Below are positions 38,292-47,824 of a stretch of 64,000 bases of DNA, in pieces. The notes under the pieces were generated by a model. The model was given only the letters and a program-made list of their open reading frames with translations, made no database searches and was not told the DNA's origin. The position numbers were made by a program, and so were the translations under genes. How positions within the stretch are numbered: the stretch's first letter is position 1; each line of letters begins with the position of its first letter. This stretch comes from Pseudomonas alkylphenolica (lineage in GTDB: Bacteria; Pseudomonadota; Gammaproteobacteria; Pseudomonadales; Pseudomonadaceae), in the NCBI RefSeq assembly GCF_000746525.1, contig NZ_CP009048.1, positions 1,214,501 to 1,278,500 on the forward strand, read 5' to 3'.

Positions 38292-39071
38292 ATGCAGCTG
38301 GAATTTCATCAGGTCGACGCCTTCAGTGAGCGTCCCTTTGCCGGCAATCCGGCCATGGTCTACCGCCTCGACCATTGGCTCAGCGATGAGCTGATGCAGC
38401 AGATCGCCGCTGAACACAACCTTGCCGAAACCGCCTTTGTGGTGGCGGATGGCGCGCAGTGGCAGATTCGCTGGTTTACCCCCACCACTGAAGTCCCCTT
38501 GTGTGGTCACGCGACCCTGGCCAGTGCCCATGTGCTGCTGGAGGTCTACCAGGTGCCGAGCGAGCGCCTGCTGTTCCAGAGTCAGTCCGGACCCTTGAGC
38601 GTGAGCCGTGAACATGGGCGATTACTGCTGGACTTTCCACGTATCGATCCGCAACCGGTAAGTCGGCCATTACCGGTTGCCGAGGCTTTAGGCTGTCCGG
38701 TGCTGGAGGTGCTGCAGACCAAGGAATTGCTGGTGGTACTTGAGTCTGAACAAGCGGTACGCGACTGCACACCGGACATGGCGGCGCTGGCGCAATTGCC
38801 TGGATTGGGCGTGATCGTCACGGCGCGGGGCGAGAAGTATGACTTTGTGTCGCGGTACTTTGCTCCGGGGATCGGTATTCCCGAAGATCCGGTGACTGGT
38901 TCGACCCACTGCTGTCTGATTCCCTATTGGGCTGAGCGCTTGGGTAAGGCTGAACTGCACGCCTTTCAGTGTTCCAGTCGCGGCGGAGAGCTGTTCTGTC
39001 GGCTGGAGGGTGAGCGGGTGAAAATTGGTGGTTATGCCCGGCGGGTAGCTAGCGGTACGTTGAGTCTGTAA
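38292..39071 (+). CDS. PhzF-family isomerase-like protein
   Basis: A 259-residue protein of the PhzF/diaminopimelate-epimerase fold. QVDAFSERPFAGNPAMVYRL (about 6-25), NLAETAFV with the catalytic-type Glu, and PLCGHATLASAHVLLE (about 67-82) are family motifs; DPVTGSTHCCLIPYW marks the second half. There are no other phenazine genes, so this is one of the widespread PhzF-like proteins of unknown substrate, not a phenazine enzyme. Confidence 0.85.
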   Translation: MQLEFHQVDAFSERPFAGNPAMVYRLDHWLSDELMQQIAAEHNLAETAFVVADGAQWQIRWFTPTTEVPLCGHATLASAHVLLEVYQVPSERLLFQSQSGPLSVSREHGRLLLDFPRIDPQPVSRPLPVAEALGCPVLEVLQTKELLVVLESEQAVRDCTPDMAALAQLPGLGVIVTARGEKYDFVSRYFAPGIGIPEDPVTGSTHCCLIPYWAERLGKAELHAFQCSSRGGELFCRLEGERVKIGGYARRVASGTLSL

Positions 39072-39075
39072 AAAG

Positions 39076-39138
39076 CATCGCGGGGCAAGCCCGCTCCCAC
39101 AAGTGCCATCACCGTGGGAGCGGGCTTGCCCCGCGATG
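39076..39138. repeat. REP pair between convergent genes
   Basis: Two inverted REP units with a short spacer, from 4 nt after the phzF-like stop to 7 nt before the end of the ABC ATPase gene. Confidence 0.9.
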
Positions 39139-39145
39139 GCTGGTA

Positions 39146-40255
39146 TCAGAGCGCCGAGCTATAGCGCCGAACACCGTTCTCCGGCACCGGCAGCTGCGCC
39201 GCCACACTGCCCGGTACGGCAAACAGCACCAGGTGATCTGCGGCCACTTCAATGCCTACCTCGGCCCCGACCTGATGGTCGATATGGCTAGGGAAAATCG
39301 CTTCAAGCTGGCTGCCGGTCGGCAGTTGCAGGCGATAGAGGGTCGAGGCGCCGAGGAAGCTCTTGCCGGTGATCAGTGCCTTGAGAGCGCTGTGCGGGGC
39401 GTGAATGATGTCGTCTGGACGCAACAGCACATCGACCGCGCAGCCAGGGGTGAAGGTATAGGCGCGGTTGCCATGCAGCTCGCCCAGTTCGGTTTGCACC
39501 GACTCCGGGCTGGTTAGCTGGCCACGAATGAAGTAGCCCTGGCCAATGAAGCTGGCGACGAAGGGCGTGAGGGGTTCGTGATAGAGGTTGTAGGGGGTAT
39601 CCCACTGCTCCAGGCGACCTTCCTTGAACACGCCGACGTGATCACTGACGGCAAAGGCCTCCTCCTGGTCGTGTGTGACCAGAATGGCACTGGTGCCACG
39701 GCTCTTGAGAATGTCGCGGACCTCATGGCTGAGGCGCCGGCGCAGCTCCACGTCGAGGTTGGAGAAAGGCTCGTCGAGCAACAGCAGTTGCGGCTCGGGG
39801 GCCAGTGCGCGGGCCAGGGCCACGCGCTGTTGCTGGCCGCCGGAAAGCTCGTGCGGGTAGCGTTTGCCAAGCCCGCCAAGCTTGACCAGTTCGAGCATTT
39901 CGGCCACGACCTGTTGCTGCTGCGGGTGCTTGCCGATGCCGAATGCGATGTTCTCGGCGACCGTCAGGTGCGGGAACAGCGCATAGTCCTGGAACACCAT
40001 GCCGATCCTGCGTTTCTCCGGTGCCAGGGTGAAGCCGGCCTTGGAGATGACCTCGCCCGCTAGCTGGATCTCACCCTCATGCACCGGCTCGAAGCCGGCG
40101 ATGGCGCGCAAGGTGGTGGTCTTGCCACACCCCGACGAGCCCAGCAGGCAACCGATGTCGCCAGCGTTGAGGTGCAGGTTGAGGTTCTGGACGATGCGCT
40201 GCTCGCCATAGCCGCAGGCGAGGTTGCGCAGGTTAAGCAGTAAAGGTTGACTCAT
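39146..40255 (-). CDS. Orphan ABC transporter ATPase (FbpC/PotA-like)
   Basis: A 369-residue ATPase. Walker [17 protein letters not shown] (about 38), signature [15 protein letters not shown] (about 140), Walker [13 protein letters not shown] and the switch VTHDQEEAF are intact. Residues from about 240 form a TOBE-type regulatory domain ([10 protein letters not shown]). By pattern it belongs to the iron(III)/spermidine type of importer ATPases, but no permease or binding protein is encoded nearby. Its start overlaps the argF stop by 4 nt. Confidence 0.8.
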   Translation of the reverse strand: MSQPLLLNLRNLACGYGEQRIVQNLNLHLNAGDIGCLLGSSGCGKTTTLRAIAGFEPVHEGEIQLAGEVISKAGFTLAPEKRRIGMVFQDYALFPHLTVAENIAFGIGKHPQQQQVVAEMLELVKLGGLGKRYPHELSGGQQQRVALARALAPEPQLLLLDEPFSNLDVELRRRLSHEVRDILKSRGTSAILVTHDQEEAFAVSDHVGVFKEGRLEQWDTPYNLYHEPLTPFVASFIGQGYFIRGQLTSPESVQTELGELHGNRAYTFTPGCAVDVLLRPDDIIHAPHSALKALITGKSFLGASTLYRLQLPTGSQLEAIFPSHIDHQVGAEVGIEVAADHLVLFAVPGSVAAQLPVPENGVRRYSSAL

Positions 40256-41172
40256 GCGTGGTGATAGGCCGGTTCAACAAGAAATTCGAGAAGCGCCTTC
40301 TGTGCATGCAGACGGTTTTCAGCCTGATCCCAGGCGACCGAGCGTGGGTCGTCGAGCAGGTCAAGGCTGATTTCCTCGCCACGGTGGGCGGGCAAGCAGT
40401 GCATGAACAGGGCATCGGGTGCTGCCAGGTCGAGCAGTTCGCGGGTTACCTGGTAAGGCGCGAACAAGGCCAGACGCCGTGCAGTTTCCTCTTCCTGACC
40501 CATGGAAGTCCAGACATCGGTGCTCACCAGGTGCGCACCCTGCACGGCATCCTTGGGTTCACGGAAGATCTGCACGCGGTCACCGGCCTTGGCCAGAAAC
40601 TCCGGGTTGGGCTCGTATTCGGCCGGGCAAGCGATGCGCAGTTGGAAGTCGAACTGGATCGCCGCTTCTATATAGCTGTTGCACATGTTGTTGCCGTCGC
40701 CGATCCAGGCCACGGTCTTGCCCTGGATTGCGCCGCGATGCTCGAGGAAAGTCTGCATGTCGGCCAGCAATTGGCACGGGTGCAGGTCGTCCGACAGGCC
40801 ATTGATTACCGGCACGCGGGAATTGGCGGCGAACTCGGTCAGGGTGCTGTGGGCAAAGGTACGGATCATCACCGCATCGAGCATGCGCGACATGACGATG
40901 GCGCAGTCGCCGATCGGCTCGCCACGGCCCAGTTGGGTGTCGCGCGGGGACAGGAAGATGGCCTGGCCGCCGAGCTGGATCATGCCGGCTTCGAACGACA
41001 GCCGGGTACGGGTCGAGGACTTCTCGAAGATCATCCCCAGCACGCGGTTTTTCAGGGGTTCGAACAGTACGCCGCGGTTACGCAGGTCCTTCAGCTCGAT
41101 GCCTCGACGGATCACACTGAGCAGTTCGTCGGGTGTGAAATCCATCAGGGAGAGAAAGTGCCTAGCGCTCAT
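40252..41172 (-). CDS. argF: ArgF, anabolic ornithine carbamoyltransferase
   Basis: A 306-residue enzyme joining ornithine and carbamoyl phosphate to citrulline in arginine synthesis. The carbamoyl-phosphate site [12 protein letters not shown] (about 50), [10 protein letters not shown], the ornithine site near DGNNMCNS, and [10 protein letters not shown] (about 264) are all present. It overlaps the downstream ABC ATPase by 4 nt. The ArgR box upstream supports the anabolic, arginine-repressed enzyme. Confidence 0.95.
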   Translation of the reverse strand: MSARHFLSLMDFTPDELLSVIRRGIELKDLRNRGVLFEPLKNRVLGMIFEKSSTRTRLSFEAGMIQLGGQAIFLSPRDTQLGRGEPIGDCAIVMSRMLDAVMIRTFAHSTLTEFAANSRVPVINGLSDDLHPCQLLADMQTFLEHRGAIQGKTVAWIGDGNNMCNSYIEAAIQFDFQLRIACPAEYEPNPEFLAKAGDRVQIFREPKDAVQGAHLVSTDVWTSMGQEEETARRLALFAPYQVTRELLDLAAPDALFMHCLPAHRGEEISLDLLDDPRSVAWDQAENRLHAQKALLEFLVEPAYHHA

Positions 41173-41285
41173 GTTTGACTACCTTTTTGCAACAGACCGC
41201 AGATCAACAATGCCGGTTTTCAGAAACAACGGAAGTGACCTGCGGCGAAAGCCGCACGGGGCGACGAAATAAGGGAAGACGCAAT

Positions 41286-41318
41286 ACTATAATTAAATGT
41301 CGCGTCATACCAAGTGGG
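41286..41318 (-). promoter_or_regulatory. argF promoter with overlapping ArgR box
   Basis: Read leftward, TTGGTA (41308-41313) and TATAGT (41286-41291) form a -35/-10 pair with 16-bp spacing. On the plus strand TGTCGC-N8-AA (41298-41313) matches the Pseudomonas ArgR consensus TGTCGC-N8-AA exactly and covers the -35 and spacer, as expected for arginine repression. The rest of the 366-nt argF/oxidoreductase spacer (41319-41538) shows no recognised site. Confidence 0.7.
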
Positions 41319-41538
41319 GCGTGCACTGTGTGTATTGCTGGCAGTGTCGTAACCCATTGGCGGGCCGTTTTTTTTGTTTGCTACACAAGGGTTTTACACT
41401 GCCCGCTGAGGCCTTGGCAAACACCCGCGCGAATCGCTGCGCCTGATGCCGGTAGATTCACATGGCGAAACTCGCTGGTCGCCATGCACGCTCAGGCCCA
41501 TAGTCAGGCGGATTACCAGACACCCGGAAGAGGTGGCC

Positions 41539-43647
41539 ATGAACAAGACCTTGCATCACCGTGCCTGTCACCTGTGTGAAGCCATCTGTGGCTTGACCAT
41601 TGAAACCACTCAGGAGCCCGGTGCAGAGCCACGCATCAGTTCGATCAAGGGTGATCCCCAGGACAGCTTCAGCCGCGGCCATATCTGCCCCAAAGCCGTG
41701 GCCCTGCAAGACATCCAGAACGACCCTGACCGGCTGCGCGCACCGCACAAGCGGATAGGCGACAGCTGGCAGGCGATTGGCTGGGACGAAGCCTTCGCGC
41801 TGGCCGCGCAAAAGCTCTGGGCCGTCCAGCAGGCCCATGGGCAGAACGCCGTGGCGGTCTACCAAGGCAACCCCAGCGTGCACAACTATGGGCTGATGAC
41901 CCACAGCAACTACTTCCTCGGGCTACTCAAGACCCGTAATCGATTTTCCGCCACCTCGGTCGACCAGTTACCGCACCACCTGACCAGCTACCTGATGTAT
42001 GGCCATGGCCTGTTGCTGCCGATTCCGGATATCGACCATACCGATTTCATGCTGATCCTCGGCGGCAACCCCTTGGCGTCCAACGGCAGCATCATGACCG
42101 TGCCGGATGTCGAAAAGCGCCTCAAGGCGATTCAGGCCCGGGGCGGCAAACTGGTCGTCGTCGATCCGCGGCGCAGTGAAACCGCAGCCATGGCTGACCA
42201 GCATGTATTTATCCGGCCTGGAGCAGATGCCGCGCTGCTGTGCGCCATGCTCAACACCTTGTTTGCCGAAGGCCTGGAGCGTGCTTCGGCATTGCCGGTC
42301 GATGGCCTGGACGAAGTGCGTATGGCCATAGCGCCGTTCACTGCCGAGTCGATGGCCCCCCTGTGCGGCGTCGATGCGCTGGTCATCCGGCAACTGGCGC
42401 GTGACTTTGCAGCTGCCGACAAAGCGGTGTGCTACGGCCGGATGGGGGTATCGACCCAGGCTTTCGGCACGCTTTGCCACTGGCTGGTGCAACTGATCAA
42501 CCTGGTCAGCGGCAACCTTGACCGGGTTGGCGGTGCCTTGTGCACGCAGCCGGCGGTGGATCTGGTCGCGAGCACCGCAGGTGGCCATTTCAACGCGTGG
42601 CAGAGCCGGGTCTCCGGCTTGCCGGAGTACGGCGGTGAGCTGCCGGTGGTGGCGCTGGCCGAAGAGATGCTGTGCGAAGGGGAGGGGCAGGTACGCGCCC
42701 TGGTGACTGTGGCTGGCAACCCGGTGTTGTCCACGCCCAACGGCCGGCAGCTGGAGCGTGCGCTGGGCGGACTTGAGTTCATGCTCAGCATCGACCTCTA
42801 CATCAACGAAACCACGCGTTACGCCGACCTGATCCTGCCGTCCACCTCGGCGCTGGAGAACGATCACTACGACACCACCTTCAACCTGTTGGCGGTGCGC
42901 AATATCAGCCGCTTCAACCGGGCGATACTGCCCAAACCGGAAGGCGCGCTGCATGACTGGGAGATCTTAGTGGGCCTGGCCAAGGCCTACGCCGCACTCA
43001 GCGACAAACCTCTGAAGCCCACTGCGCCTCCGGCGCAGATGATCGACAGTGGCTTGCGCCTTGGACCTTATGGCGAGAGATCGTCCTTCAACCTATCGAT
43101 AGAGACCTTGGCTGAGTACCCTCACGGTATTGATCTGGGGCCGCTGCAACCGAACCTTGCTGGCCGTCTGAAAACTGCCAACCAGCGTATCCAGGCGGCA
43201 CCTGCGCAGATTCTTGGCGATTTGCAGCGATTTGCCGCTCAGCAGCCGGCCGAGCCTGGGCAGTTGCTGTTGATCGGTCGCCGACATGTACGCAGTAACA
43301 ATTCCTGGATGCACAACTATCACCGTCTGGTGAAGGGTAAACCGCGTCATCAACTGCTGATGCACCCGGATGACCTGGCAGGGCGGCAGTTGCAGGATGG
43401 GCAGCGGGTCAGGGTCAGTTCGCGGGTCGGCAGCATTGAGGTCGAGGTACAGGCCTGCAGCGATCTGATGCCCGGGGTGGTCAGCCTGCCTCATGGCTTT
43501 GGTCATGCCCGTGCAGGCGTGCGTATGGACATTGCCTGCAGCCAGCCTGGCGCCAGTGCCAATGACCTGACCGACGAACGCCAAGTGGATACGGTTTCAG
43601 GCAATGCAGCGCTCAATGGCGTGCCGGTGCAGGTGGTTGCCGCCTGA
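41539..43647 (+). CDS. Molybdopterin-dependent oxidoreductase with one [4Fe-4S] site
   Basis: A 702-residue soluble enzyme of the DMSO-reductase superfamily. The N-terminal cluster ligands are Cys10, Cys13, Cys17 and Cys50 (ACHLCEAIC.. HICPKA). Molybdopterin-binding regions follow (GNPSVHNYGLM, LILGGNPLASNGS, VVVDPRRSETA), and the C-terminal barrel starts near residue 570 (LLIGRRHVRSNNSWMHN). There is no Tat or other signal peptide. The Mo ligand is unclear: the usual Cys/SeC place reads SATSVDQLPHH. No partner subunits lie nearby, and the substrate is unknown. The ATG at 41539 follows GGAAGAGG. Confidence 0.8.
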   Translation: MNKTLHHRACHLCEAICGLTIETTQEPGAEPRISSIKGDPQDSFSRGHICPKAVALQDIQNDPDRLRAPHKRIGDSWQAIGWDEAFALAAQKLWAVQQAHGQNAVAVYQGNPSVHNYGLMTHSNYFLGLLKTRNRFSATSVDQLPHHLTSYLMYGHGLLLPIPDIDHTDFMLILGGNPLASNGSIMTVPDVEKRLKAIQARGGKLVVVDPRRSETAAMADQHVFIRPGADAALLCAMLNTLFAEGLERASALPVDGLDEVRMAIAPFTAESMAPLCGVDALVIRQLARDFAAADKAVCYGRMGVSTQAFGTLCHWLVQLINLVSGNLDRVGGALCTQPAVDLVASTAGGHFNAWQSRVSGLPEYGGELPVVALAEEMLCEGEGQVRALVTVAGNPVLSTPNGRQLERALGGLEFMLSIDLYINETTRYADLILPSTSALENDHYDTTFNLLAVRNISRFNRAILPKPEGALHDWEILVGLAKAYAALSDKPLKPTAPPAQMIDSGLRLGPYGERSSFNLSIETLAEYPHGIDLGPLQPNLAGRLKTANQRIQAAPAQILGDLQRFAAQQPAEPGQLLLIGRRHVRSNNSWMHNYHRLVKGKPRHQLLMHPDDLAGRQLQDGQRVRVSSRVGSIEVEVQACSDLMPGVVSLPHGFGHARAGVRMDIACSQPGASANDLTDERQVDTVSGNAALNGVPVQVVAA

Positions 43648-43739
43648 TATCGGCAAGGCCGAGCGTCAAGCTCGGCTTTCCGATACAATGCGTCACCGTG
43701 CCGACAACCAGGTCGGAAAGTTCAGCCGCGAGGTGCTTC

Positions 43740-44075
43740 ATGGATATCATTGAAACAATCAAAGAGCAGATTGCTAACAACACCATTCTGCTTTACATGA
43801 AAGGCTCGCCGAATGCCCCGCAGTGCGGCTTTTCGGCCAAGGCGGCGCAAGCCGTGATGGGTTGTGGCGAGAAATTCGCTTACGTGGATATCCTGCAGAA
43901 CCCGGAAATCCGCGCCAACCTGCCAAAATATGCCAACTGGCCGACTTTCCCACAGCTGTGGGTTGCCGGTGAGCTGGTTGGCGGTTCCGACATCATGGCT
44001 GAAATGTTTGCCAACGGCGAACTGCAGACCCTGATCAAGGAAGCTGCAGCCAAGGCTGAGGCGGCCAAGGCCTGA
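43740..44075 (+). CDS. grxD: Monothiol glutaredoxin GrxD
   Basis: A 111-residue glutaredoxin with the CGFS active site (QCGFSAKAAQ, Cys about residue 29), GSPNAPQ before it and WPTFPQLWVAGELVGG for glutathione binding. The CGFS class carries a glutathione-ligated [2Fe-2S] cluster and takes part in iron-sulfur trafficking and iron sensing, which fits the bfr/bfd neighbours. The start at 43740 matches the family MDIIETIKEQI. Confidence 0.93.
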   Translation: MDIIETIKEQIANNTILLYMKGSPNAPQCGFSAKAAQAVMGCGEKFAYVDILQNPEIRANLPKYANWPTFPQLWVAGELVGGSDIMAEMFANGELQTLIKEAAAKAEAAKA

Positions 44076-44089
44076 TTACAGGTTTGGTG

Positions 44090-44120
44090 AAAAAAAAGCC
44101 CCGCAATGCGGGGCTTTTTT
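44090..44120. terminator. Bidirectional rho-independent terminator after grxD
   Basis: GCCCCGC-AAT-GCGGGGC with an A-run before and six T after forms a classical terminator usable from both strands, serving grxD and possibly bfr. Confidence 0.9.
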
Positions 44121-44127
44121 GTTGGCG

Positions 44128-44197
44128 GTGGGAGCGGGCTTGCCCCGCGATGGCGATTTGTTAGTCACATCGCTTCGCGGGGCAAGCCCGCTCCCAC
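44128..44197. repeat. REP pair, diverging arrangement
   Basis: Two REP units in the order GTGGGAGC.. then ..GCTCCCAC with a 22-nt spacer, the same rare orientation as 14968. It ends 1 nt before the bfr stop codon. Confidence 0.9.
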
Positions 44198-44198
44198 A

Positions 44199-44669
44199 TT
44201 ACTCGCCCATCTGCGACTGCAGGTAGTTTTCCAGACCGACTTTGTCGATCAGGCTCAGCTGGGTTTCCAGCCAGTCGATATGTTCTTCCTCGGACTCGAG
44301 GATGTCTTCAAGCAGCTCGCGGCTGCCGAAGTCGCCAACGGTTTCACAGTGGGCGATAGCGGCCTTGAGGTCGGTCAGACCTTTCTGCTCGATTTTCAGG
44401 TCGCATTCGAGCATTTCTTTGGTGTGTTCACCAATCAGCAGCTTGCCCAGGTCCTGGACGTTGGGAATGCCTTCGAGAAACAGAATACGCTTGATCAGTT
44501 TGTCAGCGTGCTTCATTTCATCGATGGATTCCTTGTACTCGTGCTTGCCGAGCTTATCCAGACCCCAGTCTTCATACATGCGCGCATGCAGGAAGTATTG
44601 GTTGATTGCGACCAGCTCGTTTCCGAGGATCTTGTTGAGATGCTGGATGACGCTAACGTCGCCTTTCAT
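44199..44669 (-). CDS. bfr: Bfr, haem-containing bacterioferritin
   Basis: A 156-residue iron-storage subunit forming a 24-mer. Ferroxidase-centre residues appear in [12 protein letters not shown] (Glu18 region), [18 protein letters not shown] (with Glu51, Met52 as haem ligand, His54), [29 protein letters not shown]. The start at 44669 ([15 protein letters not shown]) fits the family; upstream in-frame codons do not. Bfd, the reductant for iron release, is the next gene upstream on the same strand, behind its own terminator. Confidence 0.95.
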   Translation of the reverse strand: MKGDVSVIQHLNKILGNELVAINQYFLHARMYEDWGLDKLGKHEYKESIDEMKHADKLIKRILFLEGIPNVQDLGKLLIGEHTKEMLECDLKIEQKGLTDLKAAIAHCETVGDFGSRELLEDILESEEEHIDWLETQLSLIDKVGLENYLQSQMGE

Positions 44670-44825
44670 GATGGGGTCCTGCCCTATAAGTGTGCCTATA
44701 AGCAAGAGTTTGAGCCCCGTAACTTCGACTGTCAAACCTAAGTTATTGAATAATAAATGAAAATTAATAGGAATAAGAATGTTTGTGTTCCGCGTTATAC
44801 CCCTAACTTATTGAATTACAGGCAT

Positions 44826-44850
44826 AAAAAAACCGGACACGGGGTCCGGT
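44826..44850 (-). terminator. Rho-independent terminator of bfd
   Basis: Read leftward, CCGGAC-CCCGT-GTCCGG is followed by seven T. It separates bfd from bfr. The 199-nt bfr-bfd gap otherwise holds AT-rich sequence with likely bfr promoter elements. Confidence 0.85.
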
Positions 44851-44868
44851 TCTTAGAATGGGCTGTTT

Positions 44869-45087
44869 TTACGCTGCAGTAAAATCCACAGGGTAGGGCA
44901 GGATAGCCTGGCTGACCTGCAGTTCGGTCAGGGTTTCACGCACAACCTGCTTGGCCAGGCAGGCACATTTGCCACACTGGCTCGCCACGTTGGTGGCGCT
45001 TCTGACTTCCTTGTAGCTGCAGCATCCTTCATAGATCGCATCGCGGATCTGTCCGTCGGTTACACCAACACAAAGACACACATACAT
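44869..45087 (-). CDS. bfd: Bfd, bacterioferritin-associated [2Fe-2S] ferredoxin
   Basis: A 72-residue protein with ligands CLC (Cys4, Cys6) and CGKC (about Cys38, Cys41), the Bfd pattern. It docks on Bfr and passes electrons to its haem to mobilise stored iron. The start at 45087 (MYVCLCVGVTD) is the only one consistent with the family. A Fur-like box lies upstream, as expected for a gene induced by iron starvation. Confidence 0.93.
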   Translation of the reverse strand: MYVCLCVGVTDGQIRDAIYEGCCSYKEVRSATNVASQCGKCACLAKQVVRETLTELQVSQAILPYPVDFTAA

Positions 45088-45127
45088 AGGGCAGACCATC
45101 GCTGGTAAAGGCTCAATGCGAAGAAGC

Positions 45128-45145
45128 TTAATGTTAATGAGAATG
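45128..45145. promoter_or_regulatory. Fur-box-like hexamer array upstream of bfd
   Basis: TTAATG-TTAATG-AGAATG is a tandem of three NNAATG hexamers, one way Fur sites are described, 41 nt upstream of the bfd start. A strict 7-1-7 alignment is imperfect (9 of 14). Confidence 0.45.
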
Positions 45146-45319
45146 CTTGTCAAAGCACAATGTGCCAGACTTTGGGTCAGAGCGACCAGCGGCAGCTTTC
45201 AAAGGTGCAGGGCCTGAAATTCGGCGAGCAGCGTCAGGCGGTGTATCATGGCCGACCTTTGCTCTGTCAGGTGGCTTATGCCAGCCTGCACAGCTGTTTC
45301 AACCATCAGGAGATATCGA

Positions 45320-45922
45320 ATGAGCGTACTCGTTGGCAAAACTGCCCCGGACTTCACTGTTCCAGCCGTACTGGGCAATGGCGAAATCGTCGACAGCTTC
45401 AACCTGGCTTCGGCCATCAAAGGCAAGTACGGCCTGGTGTTCTTCTACCCGCTGGACTTCACCTTCGTCTGCCCGTCCGAGCTGATCGCTCTGGATCACC
45501 GCATGGCTGAGTTCCGCGACCGCAACGTTGAAGTGATCGCGGTGTCGATCGACTCGCACTTCACCCACAACGCCTGGCGCAACACCCCGATCAATGCCGG
45601 TGGCATCGGTCAGGTGCAGTACATCATGGCTGCTGACATGAAGCACGAAATCGCCAAGGCCTACGACGTTGAGTCCGAAGGCGGCGTTGCTTTCCGTGGC
45701 GCGTTCCTGATCGACGACAAAGGCGTTGTCCGTTCGCAGATCGTCAACGACCTGCCACTGGGCCGCAACATGGACGAGCTGCTGCGTCTGGTCGACGCCC
45801 TGCAATTCCACGAAGAGCACGGCGAAGTCTGCCCTGCCAACTGGAAAAAAGGCGACAAGGGCATGACCGCTTCGCCTGAAGGCGTTGCTGCTTACCTGAG
45901 CGAGAACGCTGGCAAGCTGTAA
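45320..45922 (+). CDS. Typical 2-Cys peroxiredoxin (AhpC/TSA family)
   Basis: A 200-residue peroxidase. The peroxidatic Cys lies in FYPLDFTFVCPSE (about residue 51), the resolving Cys in GEVCPANW (about 172), and the C-terminal tail is of the Prx1/Tpx type. It reduces peroxides with thioredoxin as the likely donor; no ahpF is adjacent. The start at 45320 has AGGAGA 5-10 nt upstream. Confidence 0.93.
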   Translation: MSVLVGKTAPDFTVPAVLGNGEIVDSFNLASAIKGKYGLVFFYPLDFTFVCPSELIALDHRMAEFRDRNVEVIAVSIDSHFTHNAWRNTPINAGGIGQVQYIMAADMKHEIAKAYDVESEGGVAFRGAFLIDDKGVVRSQIVNDLPLGRNMDELLRLVDALQFHEEHGEVCPANWKKGDKGMTASPEGVAAYLSENAGKL

Positions 45923-45933
45923 TAGCGAGCGAT

Positions 45934-45965
45934 AAAAAAAACCGGCCTTGATGGCCGGTTTTTTT
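45934..45965. terminator. Bidirectional terminator between peroxiredoxin and rnt
   Basis: An A-run, then CCGGCC-TTGAT-GGCCGG, then seven T: a symmetrical terminator between convergent genes. Confidence 0.93.
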
Positions 45966-45982
45966 ATGGGTTCAGCAAGGCT

Positions 45983-46651
45983 TCAGTCGTTGAAGTCCTG
46001 CCAGCCGCCCATTTCCTTCCAGCGATTGACGATGCCGCAGAACAGCTCGGCAGTCTTCTCGGTGTCGTAACGTGCCGAGTGGGCCTCACGACCGTCGAAA
46101 TCGATGTCGGCACTCTGGCAGGCACGGGCCAGCACGGTCTGGCCATAGGCAAGACCGGCCAGGGTCGCGGTGTCGAAGCTGGAGAACGGATGAAACGGGT
46201 TGCGTTTCATATCGTGGCGCGCCACCGCCGCGTTGAGGAAGCCCAGGTCAAAGCTGCTGTTGTGGCCAACCAGGATCGCCCGCTTGCAGCCATTGGCCTT
46301 CAGCGCCTTGCGTACGCCACGGAAGATATCGGTCAGCGCCGACTCTTCGCTGACGGCCATGCGCAGTGGGTGATCGAGCTTGATCCCGGTGAACTCCAGG
46401 GCGGCCTGTTCGATGTTGGCACCTTCGAACGGTTCGACCCGGAAGAAGTAGGTGTGCTCCGGGAACAGGAAGCCTTTTTCATCCATGCCGATGGTTACTG
46501 CGGCAATTTCCAGCAGGGCGTCGGTGGCACTGTTGAAACCGCCGGTTTCGACATCCACTACAACCGGCAGGTAACCACGAAAACGTTCCGCCATCGGGTG
46601 GCGTGGGCCACCGCTTGGACCTTCCTGGTCGTCGTACAGATCTTCACTCAC
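45983..46651 (-). CDS. rnt: Rnt, ribonuclease T
   Basis: A 222-residue DEDDh 3'-5' exoribonuclease that trims tRNA and other stable RNA ends. Exo [19 protein letters not shown], Exo [19 protein letters not shown] and Exo [20 protein letters not shown] are intact. Its start overlaps the pyrC stop by 4 nt, so the two are coupled, an arrangement usual in Pseudomonas. Confidence 0.95.
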   Translation of the reverse strand: MSEDLYDDQEGPSGGPRHPMAERFRGYLPVVVDVETGGFNSATDALLEIAAVTIGMDEKGFLFPEHTYFFRVEPFEGANIEQAALEFTGIKLDHPLRMAVSEESALTDIFRGVRKALKANGCKRAILVGHNSSFDLGFLNAAVARHDMKRNPFHPFSSFDTATLAGLAYGQTVLARACQSADIDFDGREAHSARYDTEKTAELFCGIVNRWKEMGGWQDFND

Positions 46652-47694
46652 GCAGTTTCCTCCAGCAGGCGCCAGCGCAGTTGTTCACCGGCGCGCAGCG
46701 GGATAACGGTCTGCTCGCCGAACGGCAAGCTGCTTGGGGCGGTCCAGTCTTCACGAACCAGGGTAATGGTGTCGGTGTTGCGCGGCAGGCCGTAGAAGTC
46801 CGGGCCGTGCTTGCTGGCAAAACCTTCAAGCTTGTCCAGCGCGTTGCGCTGTTCGAACGCTTCGGCGTACATCTCGATGGCGGCGTAGGCGGTGTAGCAG
46901 CCGGCGCAGCCGCAGGCCGCTTCCTTGGCGTGACGGGCGTGAGGGGCCGAGTCGGTGCCGAGGAAGAACTTGCTGCTGCCGCTGGTGGCAGCGTCCAGCA
47001 AGGCCACCTGGTGGGTGTTGCGCTTGAGGATCGGCAGGCAATAGAAGTGCGGACGAATACCGCCAACCAGCATGTGGTTGCGGTTATACAGCAGGTGCTG
47101 GGCGGTGATGGTCGCGCCGACGTTGGCCGGAGCCTCGTTGACGAACTGCACGGCATCGCTGGTGGTGATGTGCTCGAAGACCACTTTCAGGGTCGGGAAG
47201 CGTTCGACGACACGGCGCAGGTGCTCGTCGATGAACAGCTTCTCGCGGTCGAACACGTCGATCTCGCTACGGGTCACTTCACCGTGCACCAGCAGCGGCA
47301 TGCCGATTTCGGCCATGGCTTCGAGTGCCGGGAAAATGTTGTCGATGCTGGTAACGCCGGAATCGGAGTTGGTCGTCGCGCCGGCCGGATACAGCTTGGC
47401 GGCATGCACGAAACCTGTAGCCTTGGCTGCGCGGACTTCTTCGGGCTGGGTACGGTCAGTGAGGTACAGCACCATCAGCGGTTCGAAGCGGCTAGCGGCC
47501 GGACGTGCGGCCAGGATGCGCTCGCGATAGGCGCCGGCTTCGGCGGCATTGCGCACAGGCGGTACCAGGTTGGGCATGATGATTGCGCGAGCAAAGGTGC
47601 GCGCAACGTCGCCAACGGTGTGGGGCAAGACGGCGCCATCACGAAGATGGATGTGCCAGTCATCGGGACGCAGGAGGGTCAGGCGGTCGGACAT
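46648..47694 (-). CDS. pyrC: PyrC, dihydroorotase
   Basis: A 348-residue zinc amidohydrolase (E. coli-type class II) closing N-carbamoyl-aspartate to dihydroorotate in pyrimidine synthesis. Zinc ligands are in [10 protein letters not shown] (about 12-21), the carboxylated Lys in [13 protein letters not shown], further His in VHGEVT and FEHITTS, and the Asp in GTDSAPH. The start at 47694 gives [14 protein letters not shown]; upstream in-frame codons lack family support. Confidence 0.94.
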   Translation of the reverse strand: MSDRLTLLRPDDWHIHLRDGAVLPHTVGDVARTFARAIIMPNLVPPVRNAAEAGAYRERILAARPAASRFEPLMVLYLTDRTQPEEVRAAKATGFVHAAKLYPAGATTNSDSGVTSIDNIFPALEAMAEIGMPLLVHGEVTRSEIDVFDREKLFIDEHLRRVVERFPTLKVVFEHITTSDAVQFVNEAPANVGATITAQHLLYNRNHMLVGGIRPHFYCLPILKRNTHQVALLDAATSGSSKFFLGTDSAPHARHAKEAACGCAGCYTAYAAIEMYAEAFEQRNALDKLEGFASKHGPDFYGLPRNTDTITLVREDWTAPSSLPFGEQTVIPLRAGEQLRWRLLEETA

Positions 47695-47824
47695 TGGGGA
47701 TTCCAGGCGGGTCGAACTCAAGGTGAATGCTACCGGAAAAGCCGGGTCCGAGCACTCGCTATCAAGTTTTGCCACGCCTGACCGATAGCCTGCGGGTATA
47801 CCGTGAAAATCTGTGGAGCCGCCC

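Noticed and set aside
38292..39071. Part of a phenazine biosynthesis locus
   Set aside because: No phzA-E or G genes are present; PhzF-like proteins are widespread without phenazines.
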